From Deltaproteobacteria bacterium (GTDB lineage: Bacteria; DRYD01), in NCBI GenBank assembly GCA_028276365.1, contig JAPYWL010000004.1:1-64000 (forward strand): a DNA stretch of 64,000 nt, read 5' to 3'. Position 1 is the first letter of the stretch, and every line of letters begins with the position of its first letter. The notes beneath the pieces are model-generated. The model saw only the letters and a program-made list of their open reading frames with translations. It was not told the origin of the DNA and made no database searches. Shown here in pieces: positions 17,045-25,931 of the stretch. The translations under genes and the position numbers were made by a program.

Positions 17045-17554
17045 ATGAAAAAAATAGCGGTTTATCCTGGTAGTTTTGATCCTATAACCTTAGGGCATAT
17101 TGATATAATTAAAAGAGGTATTAATTTATTTGATAAGCTTATTATTTTAGTTATGATTAATCCTAAAAAGCAAGGATTATTTAATATATTTGAAAGAAAA
17201 ATTTTAATAGAAAAATCTTTAAAAGAATTTAATTTATTAAACTGTGAAGTAGATGTATATGAAGGATTATTGGTAGATTATTTAAGAAAAAATAATTTAA
17301 AGTATATAATAAAAGGAATAAGGGCTATTTCAGATTTTGAATATGAATTCCAGCAATATATAGTTAATAGTAGCTTTGATAATGAAATTGAAACTATATT
17401 TTTTATGACTAATTATGCTTATATGTATCTAAGTTCTTCACTTGTTAAAGAAATAGCTTATTTTAAAGGAGATATCTCTAAATTTGTACCTAATTCCATT
17501 ATTGAGGATATAAATAATAAAATTAATAGTTTAAGGGAGTTGAAAGTGATATGA
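17045..17554 (+). CDS. coaD: phosphopantetheine adenylyltransferase
   Basis: CoaD makes dephospho-CoA from 4'-phosphopantetheine and ATP, the penultimate step of CoA synthesis. The nucleotidyltransferase signature is TLGH (Thr15 to His18) in YPGSFDPITLGHIDI. Other family marks are KGIRAISDFEYEFQ near residue 88 and LSSSLVKEIA near 127. The 169-residue length is typical. Its stop overlaps the dxs start by 4 bases (ATGA), so the two are translationally coupled. Confidence 0.96.
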   Translation: MKKIAVYPGSFDPITLGHIDIIKRGINLFDKLIILVMINPKKQGLFNIFERKILIEKSLKEFNLLNCEVDVYEGLLVDYLRKNNLKYIIKGIRAISDFEYEFQQYIVNSSFDNEIETIFFMTNYAYMYLSSSLVKEIAYFKGDISKFVPNSIIEDINNKINSLRELKVI

Positions 17555-19596
17555 ATCAAATTAATTCTCAAATTAATTTTGAAAATACTAAATATTTAAA
17601 ATATGCTAATTATAAGAATTTGAATGATTTTAATTATAATCAGTTAGAGATATTAGCAAAGGAAATAAGAGATTTTATAACTGAAGTGGTTTATCATAAT
17701 GGAGGACATTATGGAAGTAATTTAGGAATAGTTGAGTTAAGTATTTCTTTATTAAGGAATTTTAATCCTGAATTAGATAAAATAGTATTTGATACTTCTC
17801 ATCAAAGTTATGTTTATAAGATATTAACTGATAGAAAAGAAAGATTTCATACTTTAAGGACTTTTAAGGGGATATCAGGATTTTCTAAGATAGAAGAAAG
17901 TAAATTTGATCATTATGGGGCTGGACATGCGGGTACAGGATTAAGTGCTGCTTTGGGATACGCTAAAGCTAGAGATATTCTAAAACAAGATTATAATGTA
18001 GTTTCTGTTATAGGTGATGCTGCTTTAACCTGTGGAGTTACTTTTGAAGCTATTAATAATATAGCACAATACCCTTCTAAGTTAATAATAGTTCTTAATG
18101 ATAATGAGTTTTCTATTGCTCCCAATGTAGGTGCTTTTTCCATTTATTTAAAAAAACTTAGGAATAATCCTTTTTTAATTAAAGTTGAAAAAAAATTAGA
18201 TGAAATTATAAATATATTACTTGTTAATAGTTTAATAAAAAATTTTTTAATTGATACAAAAAGTTGGATAGAAGAAGGTTTTACTAAGATTATTTCTCCT
18301 TCAATTGTTGGAGTTATTTTTGAGGAATTTGGAATACAGTATATTGGGCCTGTTGATGGACATAATATTAGGTTATTAGATGAAGTATTTTCTTTTGCTA
18401 AAAAATTAGAAAAACCAGTTATTATTCATGTACTAACTGAGAAAGGGAAAGGTTCAAAAGAGGCACAAGAACATCAAGAGAAATTGCATGGAGTAGCTAA
18501 AGGAAAGTTAAAAATCTCTAATTTTATATATTTTTCTACTGATGAGGGATTGAAAGTAGAAAAATCTACAAATTCAGAAGATAAAAAAATAAAAACGTAT
18601 ACTGAGGTTTTTGGGGAAGCTATTGTAGAATTAGCTAAGGAAGATGAAAAGATAGTTGCTATTACTGCTGCTATGCCTTCTGGAACGGGATTAATTAATT
18701 TTTCAAAATCTTTTCCTGATAGGTTTTTTGATGTAGGGATAGCAGAAGAACATGCTGTTATCTTTGCTAGTACATTAGCTTTAAAAGGATTAAAACCTGT
18801 TGTATGTATTTATTCTACTTTCTTACAAAGAGCTTTTGATATGTTAATTCATGATGTGGCTTTACAAAATATTCCAGTTTTATTTGTATTGGATAGAGGA
18901 GGGATTGTAGGAGAAGATGGACCTACTCATCATGGAGTATTTGATTTATCTTATTTAAGAATGATACCTAATTTCCAAATCTTTGTTCCTTCTAATGAGT
19001 TAGAATTAAGAAATATTATTTATACAGTATTGCAAAAATTGGATAAACCTACTGCTATAAGATATCCCAGAGATAATGTTGAAGGTATTTATCCATTAGA
19101 TAAGTTTTCTACTATTGATCTATATAAGTGGGTTTTAAATTATGAAACAAAGGAACATAAAAAAGATTCTAAAAAAGTAGCTATTTTAGCTACTGGAAGA
19201 TTAAATAGATTTATTCCTAAACTTATAAAATTGTTAGAAGAAAATGATATTTATTGTAAATGGTATAATTGTATAAGTATTAAACCTTTAGATAGTAATG
19301 TTTTAAATGATTTAATAGATTATGATTTGGTATTAACTTTAGAAGATAATGTATTAGCGGGTGGTTTTGGAAGTGCTGTTTTAGAATATTATAATGATAA
19401 TTTTTATGATAAAAAAATGAATGTTTTAAGAATTGGATGGGGGGATTATTTTGTTGAGCATGGTTCTATTAAAGAATTATACGATTTTTATGGAATTAAT
19501 GAAGTTGAAATTTTTAATAAAGTAATTCAGAAATTAAAAATAGATACTGTAAAGGTAGGTGTAAATAATAATGAATCCATTCAATCAAATATTTAG
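17551..19596 (+). CDS. dxs: 1-deoxy-D-xylulose-5-phosphate synthase
   Basis: DXS condenses pyruvate and glyceraldehyde 3-phosphate using thiamine diphosphate, the entry to the non-mevalonate isoprenoid pathway. The ThDP-binding motif GDAALTCGVTFEAINN is near residue 157. GAGHAGTGLSAALG, the hinge HVLTEKGKGSKEAQ, AEEHAV (with the catalytic Glu region), DRGGIVGEDGPTHHG and LEDNVLAGGFGSAVLE follow in family order. The 681-residue length is slightly above the usual 620-640, with about 60 extra residues in the N-terminal half. It overlaps coaD by 4 bases and nuoH by 26 bases, so the three form one transcript. Confidence 0.96.
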   Translation: MNQINSQINFENTKYLKYANYKNLNDFNYNQLEILAKEIRDFITEVVYHNGGHYGSNLGIVELSISLLRNFNPELDKIVFDTSHQSYVYKILTDRKERFHTLRTFKGISGFSKIEESKFDHYGAGHAGTGLSAALGYAKARDILKQDYNVVSVIGDAALTCGVTFEAINNIAQYPSKLIIVLNDNEFSIAPNVGAFSIYLKKLRNNPFLIKVEKKLDEIINILLVNSLIKNFLIDTKSWIEEGFTKIISPSIVGVIFEEFGIQYIGPVDGHNIRLLDEVFSFAKKLEKPVIIHVLTEKGKGSKEAQEHQEKLHGVAKGKLKISNFIYFSTDEGLKVEKSTNSEDKKIKTYTEVFGEAIVELAKEDEKIVAITAAMPSGTGLINFSKSFPDRFFDVGIAEEHAVIFASTLALKGLKPVVCIYSTFLQRAFDMLIHDVALQNIPVLFVLDRGGIVGEDGPTHHGVFDLSYLRMIPNFQIFVPSNELELRNIIYTVLQKLDKPTAIRYPRDNVEGIYPLDKFSTIDLYKWVLNYETKEHKKDSKKVAILATGRLNRFIPKLIKLLEENDIYCKWYNCISIKPLDSNVLNDLIDYDLVLTLEDNVLAGGFGSAVLEYYNDNFYDKKMNVLRIGWGDYFVEHGSIKELYDFYGINEVEIFNKVIQKLKIDTVKVGVNNNESIQSNI

Positions 19597-20956
19597 TTTT
19601 CTTAGGTTTACTTTATTTTTTATTGTTTTTTATTTTGTTGTAGCTGTTTTTTTATTAATTATAGCATTTATTTTAGTTTTTATTTTAGATAAATTGGGTG
19701 TTATTTCTTTACTAAAAACGTTTTTAATTATTCCTGCTAACTTTAATTGGTTTGGTTATGTTGTGTATTCTATTGTTGGGATTTTGTTTATATTAACGGT
19801 TTTAATGGGTAGTGTTATTGTTCAGATTTGGTGGGAGAGGAAGTTTTCAGCTAAGATTCAGGGTAGGATGGGGCCTACTGTTGTTAATTTACCTTTTTTA
19901 CTTGATATAGGGAGTAAAAATATATTTTTAGGAGGGATTTTACAGCCTATTGCTGATGTTATTAAATTAATCCAAAAAGAGATAATGATACCAGAAACTT
20001 CTTATCCTTATTTATTTTTATTATCTCCTATTTTAGCTTTTTCTACGGTTATGATTGTATTCGGAGTAGTACCTTTTAGTAGGGATTTTATTATGCTTAA
20101 AGATTTAAATATAGGTTTATTATTTATATTTGCTATATCAAGTTATATGGTGATTTCGTTAATATTAGCTGCGTGGGCTTCTAATAATAAATATTCTTTG
20201 TTAGGTGGTTTAAGAACAGTTGCTCAAATGCTTAGCTATGAAATTCCTTTGTTGTTATCTTTTTTATCAGTTATTATATTTGTAGGTAGTTTTGAAGTTG
20301 TTAAAATAATAGAAGTTCAAGATAAGATAGGGTGGTTAATATTTTATCAGCCTTTAATGTTTATTATTTTCTTATGGTCTATGGTAGCGGAAAATAATAG
20401 AGCACCATTTGATTTACCAGAAGCGGAAAGCGAATTAGTTGCTGGTTTTGTTACTGAGTATTCTTCTATGGCTTTTTCTTTATTTTATTTAGCTGAATAT
20501 GGTTACTTATTCTTTAATAGTATTATAATTTCTATTTTATTTTTAGGTGGAGATTCTTTAATTCCTGTTGCTTTTTTAAATATTCTATCTAATTATTTAC
20601 CAAACAATATTTTTCAATTAATAATACTAGCTAATAGTAATGTTATATGGCTATTTTTGAAAGCTTTTATTGTTTTGACTTTAATAATGCTATTTAGATG
20701 GACTTATCCAAGGATAAGGATGGATCATTTAATGAATTTAGCTTGGAAAGCTTTTATTCCTATTACACTAATTAATATTATGTTTTCTTCTTTTGATTTG
20801 GTTTTGTCTTTAAATTTATTTAACAATAATTTTATTTTACCTTTATTTAATTGGATTTTCTTTTTAGTTATTATTTATTTAACTGCTATTAAAAAAATTA
20901 GTTTATCTAGTAAATATAAAAATGTACCTATTTTTTATAAGAAATATAGTACTTAA
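19571..20956 (+). CDS. nuoH: NADH-quinone oxidoreductase subunit H (NuoH)
   Basis: NuoH is the membrane subunit that forms the quinone pocket and links the peripheral arm of complex I to the pumps. Family motifs are clear: WWERKFSAKIQGRMGPTVV, LQPIADVIKLIQKEIMIPE and the diagnostic RAPFDLPEAESELVAGFVTEYSSM. The protein is 461 residues, well above the usual 320-350. The excess is a long hydrophobic N-terminus, an insert near residue 320 and extra C-terminal segments. It overlaps the end of dxs by 26 bases and has AGGTGT before its ATG. The next genes are the GltD-like flavoprotein and the NuoI-like ferredoxin; the other nuo genes visible (M, N) are 12 kb away. Confidence 0.93.
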   Translation: MNPFNQIFSFLRFTLFFIVFYFVVAVFLLIIAFILVFILDKLGVISLLKTFLIIPANFNWFGYVVYSIVGILFILTVLMGSVIVQIWWERKFSAKIQGRMGPTVVNLPFLLDIGSKNIFLGGILQPIADVIKLIQKEIMIPETSYPYLFLLSPILAFSTVMIVFGVVPFSRDFIMLKDLNIGLLFIFAISSYMVISLILAAWASNNKYSLLGGLRTVAQMLSYEIPLLLSFLSVIIFVGSFEVVKIIEVQDKIGWLIFYQPLMFIIFLWSMVAENNRAPFDLPEAESELVAGFVTEYSSMAFSLFYLAEYGYLFFNSIIISILFLGGDSLIPVAFLNILSNYLPNNIFQLIILANSNVIWLFLKAFIVLTLIMLFRWTYPRIRMDHLMNLAWKAFIPITLINIMFSSFDLVLSLNLFNNNFILPLFNWIFFLVIIYLTAIKKISLSSKYKNVPIFYKKYST

Positions 20957-20973
20957 AGAAGTATAGTACTTAA
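20940..20973 (+). repeat. 17-bp tandem duplication at the nuoH stop
   Basis: AGAAATATAGTACTTAA (20940-20956), which includes the nuoH stop codon, is repeated directly as AGAAGTATAGTACTTAA (20957-20973) with one mismatch. The second copy is noncoding. It looks like a small replication-slippage duplication. Confidence 0.85.
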
Positions 20974-21062
20974 TAAAGAGGTTTTTAGAAATTACTTTTA
21001 GAATAATTAAATAAGAAACTGGAATAATTAAATAGGGAGTTAGGAATTGAGGTGATTTATTA

Positions 21063-22733
21063 ATGTTGAGTTCTTTAAATTATTTAGCTGATTCTTTAAG
21101 GAGATTGATAGATGGGCTTAAAATTACTTCTAGATATTTTTTTAAAGAGCCAATTTATACTTATAATTATCCTATAAAAGTTAAAGAGGTTTTTTCCAGG
21201 TGGCGTGGAAAAGTAAGAGTTAGAGCTTTTAATACTTTAGAAACTATTTATAACAGAAGTGAAAATATGTATAGATCTTTTAATTTACCGCCGTGTGTTA
21301 GGGGGTGTCCTGCTAATGTTGATGCTAGGGGATATGTAGTCTTAGCTGGTGAAGGAAAGTTTTTAGAAGCTTTAAATATAGAAAGAGCACAGAATCCTAC
21401 TGCTATGTGTTTTGGGAATCTTTGTACTGCTCCGTGTGAAACTACTTGTAGTAGGAGTGTTCAAGATCATAAGCCTATTGCTATTAGATTAATTAAAAAA
21501 GCTATCAGTGAATATAATCTAAAAGTTAACTTAGAAAATAAGGGAAGATATAATTTTACTATAGTAGGTAAAGAAAGTAATAAAAGGGTAGCAGTTATTG
21601 GTGGAGGACCTGCGGGTATAGCTTGTGCTCATAGATTACTTAGATATGGGCATAAAGTTGATTTATTTGAAAAATATAATTTTTGTGGTGGATATCTCTA
21701 TTCTGGTGTAGCTTTTTTTAGATTAGATAAGGATATTATGAACAAAGAATATGAGAATTTAGTTACTTTTACGAAGAATGGTAGAATTTTTTATAATGCT
21801 ACTATTATTTCCGAAGAACAAAAAGAAAAATTTAAATTAGTATCTTATAATGATATAAAGGACTTAAATGAGTCTATAAATTATTTAGAAAAAGGTAGTG
21901 GGATATTATTTAGTGAATTAGAGGATAATTATGATGCAGTAGTTATTGCAGCAGGTGCTACTAAACCTAGAAAACTTAATTTAAAAAATGCTGATAAAGT
22001 TGAATTAATTCAAGCTGAATGGTTTTTAGAAGATTGGAATTTAGGTATAAGGAGTTATAAAATCGGTAAAAAGGTAGTAGTTATTGGTGGTGGGGGAACA
22101 GGTATTGATGCTGCTAGAACTTGTAAAAAAGTTTTTTCTGATGAAGTATTTATTGTAGATTTATTGCCTTATGAGGATTTACCTGTAGCTGAAGAAGAAA
22201 AAGTAGAAGCAGAAGAAGATGATAATATAACTTTTATTTGTTCAGTTATGCCTACTGAAGTAGTTATTGATGAGAATAATAATATAAAAGGATTGAAAGT
22301 AGCTAAGTGTCTATGGGGACCTGTGCTTAGTAATGGTAGGAAAAAATTAATTAAAACTAATGAAGAGTTTGTTATAGAATGTGATACTATTATTTTAGCT
22401 GTTTCAAGGGATATAGAAATTCCATTTGCTCCTAAGGATATTGTAGGTTTAAGGGGAGAAATAGTAGTAGATGGGTTTGATGTTATGGCAAATGGATTTG
22501 TATATAAATTTGGACAAAGCCCAAGACCTAAAGTATTTGCTGCGGGTGAAGCTTGTTATGGACCTCAACCTGCTATAGTGGCTTTAGCAAGTGGTAATAG
22601 AACTGCTGAAAAAATTCATATGTATTTAACTAATGAATTACCTCCAGTTTTAGATTTTGAAGTACAAAAAGTTTTAGGGCCTTTAAATGTTCACAAGGTT
22701 CTAAGGAAATCTGAGGTCTTAAAGGTTAGTTAA
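21063..22733 (+). CDS. GltD-like NAD(P)H oxidoreductase with N-terminal Fe-S domain, complex I-associated
   Basis: The protein matches the small-subunit fold of glutamate synthase. An N-terminal helical double-cluster domain has Cys in PPCVRGCPANVDARGY and NLCTAPCETTC. Next come an FAD Rossmann motif (VAVIGGGPAGIACAHRL, near residue 177), a second nucleotide-binding motif for NAD(P)H (VVVIGGGGTGIDAAR, near 340) and the FAD-closing FAAGEACYGPQPAIVALASG. The 556-residue length has an extra 75-residue N-terminus. No glutamate synthase large subunit is nearby. Instead it sits between nuoH and a nuoI-like ferredoxin gene, so I infer that it passes electrons from NAD(P)H to a complex I lacking the usual NuoEFG input. 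A role with another partner is possible. Confidence 0.85.
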   Translation: MLSSLNYLADSLRRLIDGLKITSRYFFKEPIYTYNYPIKVKEVFSRWRGKVRVRAFNTLETIYNRSENMYRSFNLPPCVRGCPANVDARGYVVLAGEGKFLEALNIERAQNPTAMCFGNLCTAPCETTCSRSVQDHKPIAIRLIKKAISEYNLKVNLENKGRYNFTIVGKESNKRVAVIGGGPAGIACAHRLLRYGHKVDLFEKYNFCGGYLYSGVAFFRLDKDIMNKEYENLVTFTKNGRIFYNATIISEEQKEKFKLVSYNDIKDLNESINYLEKGSGILFSELEDNYDAVVIAAGATKPRKLNLKNADKVELIQAEWFLEDWNLGIRSYKIGKKVVVIGGGGTGIDAARTCKKVFSDEVFIVDLLPYEDLPVAEEEKVEAEEDDNITFICSVMPTEVVIDENNNIKGLKVAKCLWGPVLSNGRKKLIKTNEEFVIECDTIILAVSRDIEIPFAPKDIVGLRGEIVVDGFDVMANGFVYKFGQSPRPKVFAAGEACYGPQPAIVALASGNRTAEKIHMYLTNELPPVLDFEVQKVLGPLNVHKVLRKSEVLKVS

Positions 22734-22763
22734 TTTTTATTTTTATAAAAAAGGGGGAGTTTT

Positions 22764-23147
22764 ATGGCTAGATTACCTGAATATGTAAAAAATAGTGTAA
22801 TTTTGGACGATTATGCTTTGGAAGATGGGATTAGATGTTTAAGCTGTGAGAGTGGAGTTTGTATTGCGTGTGGCTACTGCTCTATGGTTTGTCCTGTTAA
22901 AGCTATAAGAATGGAAGTAATTCAAGATGAATTAGGGAGAACTATTGTTGATAAATTTGAGATAAATGTTAGTGCTTGTATATTTTGTGGATTATGTGAG
23001 CAGGTTTGTCCTACTAAAGTTATTGAAATGGAAAATACTTATGAATTTGCTTTATATAATAATGTTGATGTAGTTAGAATGGATGAATATTTTGAATATG
23101 ATGAAAAAAAATCTTTTGATCAAAAATTAATTATTAATAAAGGATAA
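22764..23147 (+). CDS. NuoI-like 2[4Fe-4S] ferredoxin
   Basis: Two classical 4Fe-4S motifs are visible, CIACGYCSMVCP and CIFCGLCEQVCP, spaced as in NuoI, the complex I subunit that carries electrons toward the quinone site. Two additional Cys (CLSCESGVC) precede the first motif and could bind something else. The 127-residue length is shorter than typical NuoI, and the membrane-apposed N-terminal helix is not obvious. GGGGGAG lies 7 bases before the ATG. It lies 30 bases after the GltD-like gene and about 1.8 kb after nuoH, so it is probably the electron bridge in that cluster. Confidence 0.88.
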   Translation: MARLPEYVKNSVILDDYALEDGIRCLSCESGVCIACGYCSMVCPVKAIRMEVIQDELGRTIVDKFEINVSACIFCGLCEQVCPTKVIEMENTYEFALYNNVDVVRMDEYFEYDEKKSFDQKLIINKG

Positions 23148-23155
23148 AAATATAT

Positions 23156-24034
23156 ATGAATAAAAAATCCAAAAAAAACGAAAAAACTACTATAGAAAAA
23201 AAGAATAAAATTAAAATAGAAAGTAATTATACTGATAAGTTAAAAATAAAAGCAATCGAAAATAAAACTAATATTGAAAATGAAATTAATAGTGTTGATA
23301 AACAAATAGAGGAATCTAATAATAATGCTTATTTAACAAATGATTTAGAAGATAAGTTACTAAATCAGATAAAACAGGATTTTTTTGAAGAAAATAAGCT
23401 AAAAGATCTAAAAGATGAGGAGTTAGTAGAGTTGTATAAAAAAGGATTTAAAGAAGCTTTGGATATTTTAATTAAAAGATATAAAAATGTTATATTATCT
23501 AAGAGTTTATTATTCTATATATCTAATCCTCAAGAAAGGGATGATATTTTACAAGAAGCCTATTTAGGTTTTTTGAGTGCTATAACAGATTTTGATAAAA
23601 ATAAAGGTAGTTTTTATTCTTTTGCTAGTGTTTGTATTCAAAGACATATTTATACTTATATTAAAGCTTTAAATAGGAACAAGCATAAGATTTTAAAGGG
23701 AGCTTTTTCTTTGGAATCTACTTTAAATAAGGATCAGGAGTTTGCTGAAAGAAGATTGGAAGAATATTTAGAGCACTCTAAAATATCTTCTAATATACCT
23801 TCTATATCTAGTTATTTATCTTCTGATGAAATAGCTTCTGTTAATTTTGATTATAAAGATAAACGAGAAAAAATATTAAAAAAATTAACTCCTATTGAAA
23901 AGGAAATTTTAAAATACAGGAGCTTAGGATACAGTTATAAAGAAATTGCAGATAAAATAGGTAAAAGCATTAAATCAGTAGATAATGCTATTCAACGTAT
24001 TAAAAGAAAAGTTAAACTTATATTACAAGATTAA
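23156..24034 (+). CDS. SigH-like RNA polymerase sigma factor (sigma-70 family)
   Basis: Region 2 is clear (RYKNVILSKSLLF, DDILQEAYLGFLSAITDFDKNKGSFYSFASVCIQRHI), as is region 4 with its helix-turn-helix (LTPIEKEILKYRSLGYSYKEIADKIGKSIKSVDNAI). Regions 1.1 and 3 are absent. The layout is that of Spo0H/SigH of Firmicutes, an alternative sigma factor of the transition phase. The first 80 residues are an unusual Lys/Asn/Glu-rich extension with no recognisable motif. It follows the ferredoxin gene by 8 bases and precedes a SpoIID-domain gene by 12, so all three may be on one transcript. Whether the organism sporulates cannot be judged here. Confidence 0.85.
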   Translation: MNKKSKKNEKTTIEKKNKIKIESNYTDKLKIKAIENKTNIENEINSVDKQIEESNNNAYLTNDLEDKLLNQIKQDFFEENKLKDLKDEELVELYKKGFKEALDILIKRYKNVILSKSLLFYISNPQERDDILQEAYLGFLSAITDFDKNKGSFYSFASVCIQRHIYTYIKALNRNKHKILKGAFSLESTLNKDQEFAERRLEEYLEHSKISSNIPSISSYLSSDEIASVNFDYKDKREKILKKLTPIEKEILKYRSLGYSYKEIADKIGKSIKSVDNAIQRIKRKVKLILQD

Positions 24035-24046
24035 AAATTATTTATT

Positions 24047-25279
24047 ATGTATATAAGGATTTTGATTTTTTTTATTGTTAATTTTATAGTTTTTTACTTT
24101 TATTTAGTAATTTCTTCATATGGTTATAATGTTTATAGATCGAATTTCATGTCATTGTTAAATCAAGAAAGCTATGATGTTATTAGAGTATTAATAGATA
24201 GTGGGTATATTAAAGATAGGATTGATTTAAAGGGGAGTAATATAAGTTTAAGATATTCTTTAAAGAAATATCCTTCTATTTATCAAGGCTCTAATAATTT
24301 GTTTAATTTTTTATCAATAGTTTATAATTATCCTTATTTAGATTATTATTATTCTGAGAATAAGTATTATATTAATTTTGAGGATATAAGTGATGTTTTA
24401 GTTTTATCGAATGATTTTATTGAGTATAAAAATAGGAAATATAGAGGAATAATGAGAATAATTTTTAAAGATCATAAATATTATTTAATTAATTATGTTA
24501 GTTTAGAGGATTATTTAAAAGCGGTTGTACCATCAGAGATGCCATATACCTGGAGTATAGAGGCTTTAAAAGCACAAGCTATTGCTGCAAGAACTTATGC
24601 TATTAAAATGATGTTAACTAGGAGATCTAAAAATGAGATTTTTGATGTTTATTCTACTGTTTTGGATCAAGCTTATTATGGGATTGATTATGAAAAAGAT
24701 ACTACTAATTTAGCAGTGGATTCTACTAAAGGTATGATCTTAGTTTTTAATAACGAACCTATTTGGGCTTTATATCATTCTAATTGTGGAGGATTTACTA
24801 TTGATGGATATTTACCCTTTGCTAAAACAGTATCTAAAGAAGATTATTATTTATCTTCTGTTAAATGTTATTATCCTGGAAATACTTGGGTTTCTAAAAT
24901 TAGTTTATATGAAATAAAGGATTTGTTAAAAAAATATACTAAAAGAGAAGTTTATTCAATTAATTCTATTTCTGTTAATTCATTTAAAACTACTTTTATT
25001 TACCAAACTGTGAATAATACTTTTGTTAATTATAGTATATATAATTGGGAGTTAAGGAAGTTATTGAATTATAGAATAAAAAGTCCGTTTATAGATAAAG
25101 TAAGTATTGAGAAGGATTGGGTAATTTTTGAGGGTAAAGGTAATGGGCATGGAGTAGGTATGTGTCAATATGGAGCAAATTATATGGCTAAAGCTGGATA
25201 TAGTTATGTTCAAATACTAAATCATTATTATCCTAATTCTGTTTTAATTAACTTAACTGATTATTTTTCTAAAAAATGA
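24047..25279 (+). CDS. SpoIID/LytB-domain peptidoglycan hydrolase (first copy)
   Basis: SpoIID proteins are lytic transglycosylases acting on glycan strands lacking stem peptides. The protein has an N-terminal membrane segment (about 5-24), a 140-residue N-domain, then the SpoIID core. YLKAVVPSEMPYTWSIEALKAQAIAARTYA carries the catalytic Glu (PSEMP). WALYHSNCGGFT and the signature GKGNGHGVGMCQYGANYMA follow, with two conserved Cys. The 410-residue length is usual. It follows the SigH-like gene directly. A second, longer member lies at 56943-59039. In non-sporulating bacteria such proteins take part in wall remodelling. Confidence 0.92.
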   Translation: MYIRILIFFIVNFIVFYFYLVISSYGYNVYRSNFMSLLNQESYDVIRVLIDSGYIKDRIDLKGSNISLRYSLKKYPSIYQGSNNLFNFLSIVYNYPYLDYYYSENKYYINFEDISDVLVLSNDFIEYKNRKYRGIMRIIFKDHKYYLINYVSLEDYLKAVVPSEMPYTWSIEALKAQAIAARTYAIKMMLTRRSKNEIFDVYSTVLDQAYYGIDYEKDTTNLAVDSTKGMILVFNNEPIWALYHSNCGGFTIDGYLPFAKTVSKEDYYLSSVKCYYPGNTWVSKISLYEIKDLLKKYTKREVYSINSISVNSFKTTFIYQTVNNTFVNYSIYNWELRKLLNYRIKSPFIDKVSIEKDWVIFEGKGNGHGVGMCQYGANYMAKAGYSYVQILNHYYPNSVLINLTDYFSKK

Positions 25280-25329
25280 AAAATAAATAGTAATCATAGT
25301 TTAAATATTGATTAAATAATTTATAATTT

Positions 25330-25857
25330 ATGAGTTTTAAATTATTAAAATTAATTTCAGAAGAGGAAATTCAGAAAGGAGTATCTTATATTGCTAATAA
25401 GTTGAATAGTTTTTTAGATGAGAATTATGAAGATGAGTGGTATTTTATAACGGTGATGAAGGAGGGTATACCTTTTAGTGTTGATTTATCTAAGCAAATT
25501 AGGCATAATTTGATATTTGATTATATATTTTTAGAAAAGATATTTGAATATGATAATATTAAGGAGTTAGCTATAAAAAAAGATATATTTTTACCTGTTA
25601 ATAATAAAAATGTGATAGTATGTGCTACTGTTATTCATACGGGATATGAGGTTAATTTTATAAAAGAAGCTCTAAGGATTAGGGGAGCTAAGTCTATATT
25701 TATTGTTAGTTTAGTATTAAAACAGTATCCTAATAGTATAGTTAAGCCAGATTTTTATTATTTTGATATTGAGGGGACCGAATTTTTAGTTGGTTATGGG
25801 TTAGGTTATAATGAAAAGTATAGGAATCTTAATTCTATTTATAAGTTGGCTCTTTAA
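25330..25857 (+). CDS. HPRT-like phosphoribosyltransferase with degenerate PRPP motif
   Basis: Overall this matches hypoxanthine phosphoribosyltransferase: the N-terminal EWYFITVMKEGIPFSVDLSKQI (PPi loop region) and the C-terminal FLVGYGLGYNEKYRNL, which normally binds the base. The 175-residue length is typical. The PRPP-binding motif, normally close to VEDIIDTG, reads VCATVIHTG (97-105). The two acidic residues that hold PRPP ribose hydroxyls and Mg are Ala99 and Thr100, and the catalytic Asp is His103. Loss of transferase activity is therefore likely; a regulatory or binding role is a guess. The gene is intact and its neighbour is yjbQ. Confidence 0.78.
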   Translation: MSFKLLKLISEEEIQKGVSYIANKLNSFLDENYEDEWYFITVMKEGIPFSVDLSKQIRHNLIFDYIFLEKIFEYDNIKELAIKKDIFLPVNNKNVIVCATVIHTGYEVNFIKEALRIRGAKSIFIVSLVLKQYPNSIVKPDFYYFDIEGTEFLVGYGLGYNEKYRNLNSIYKLAL

Positions 25858-25931
25858 TATATATTTTAATATTTGCTTTTAAAAGGATTATTTAATTAAT
25901 TAATGAATAAATAAAAAAGCGGGAATCGAGT

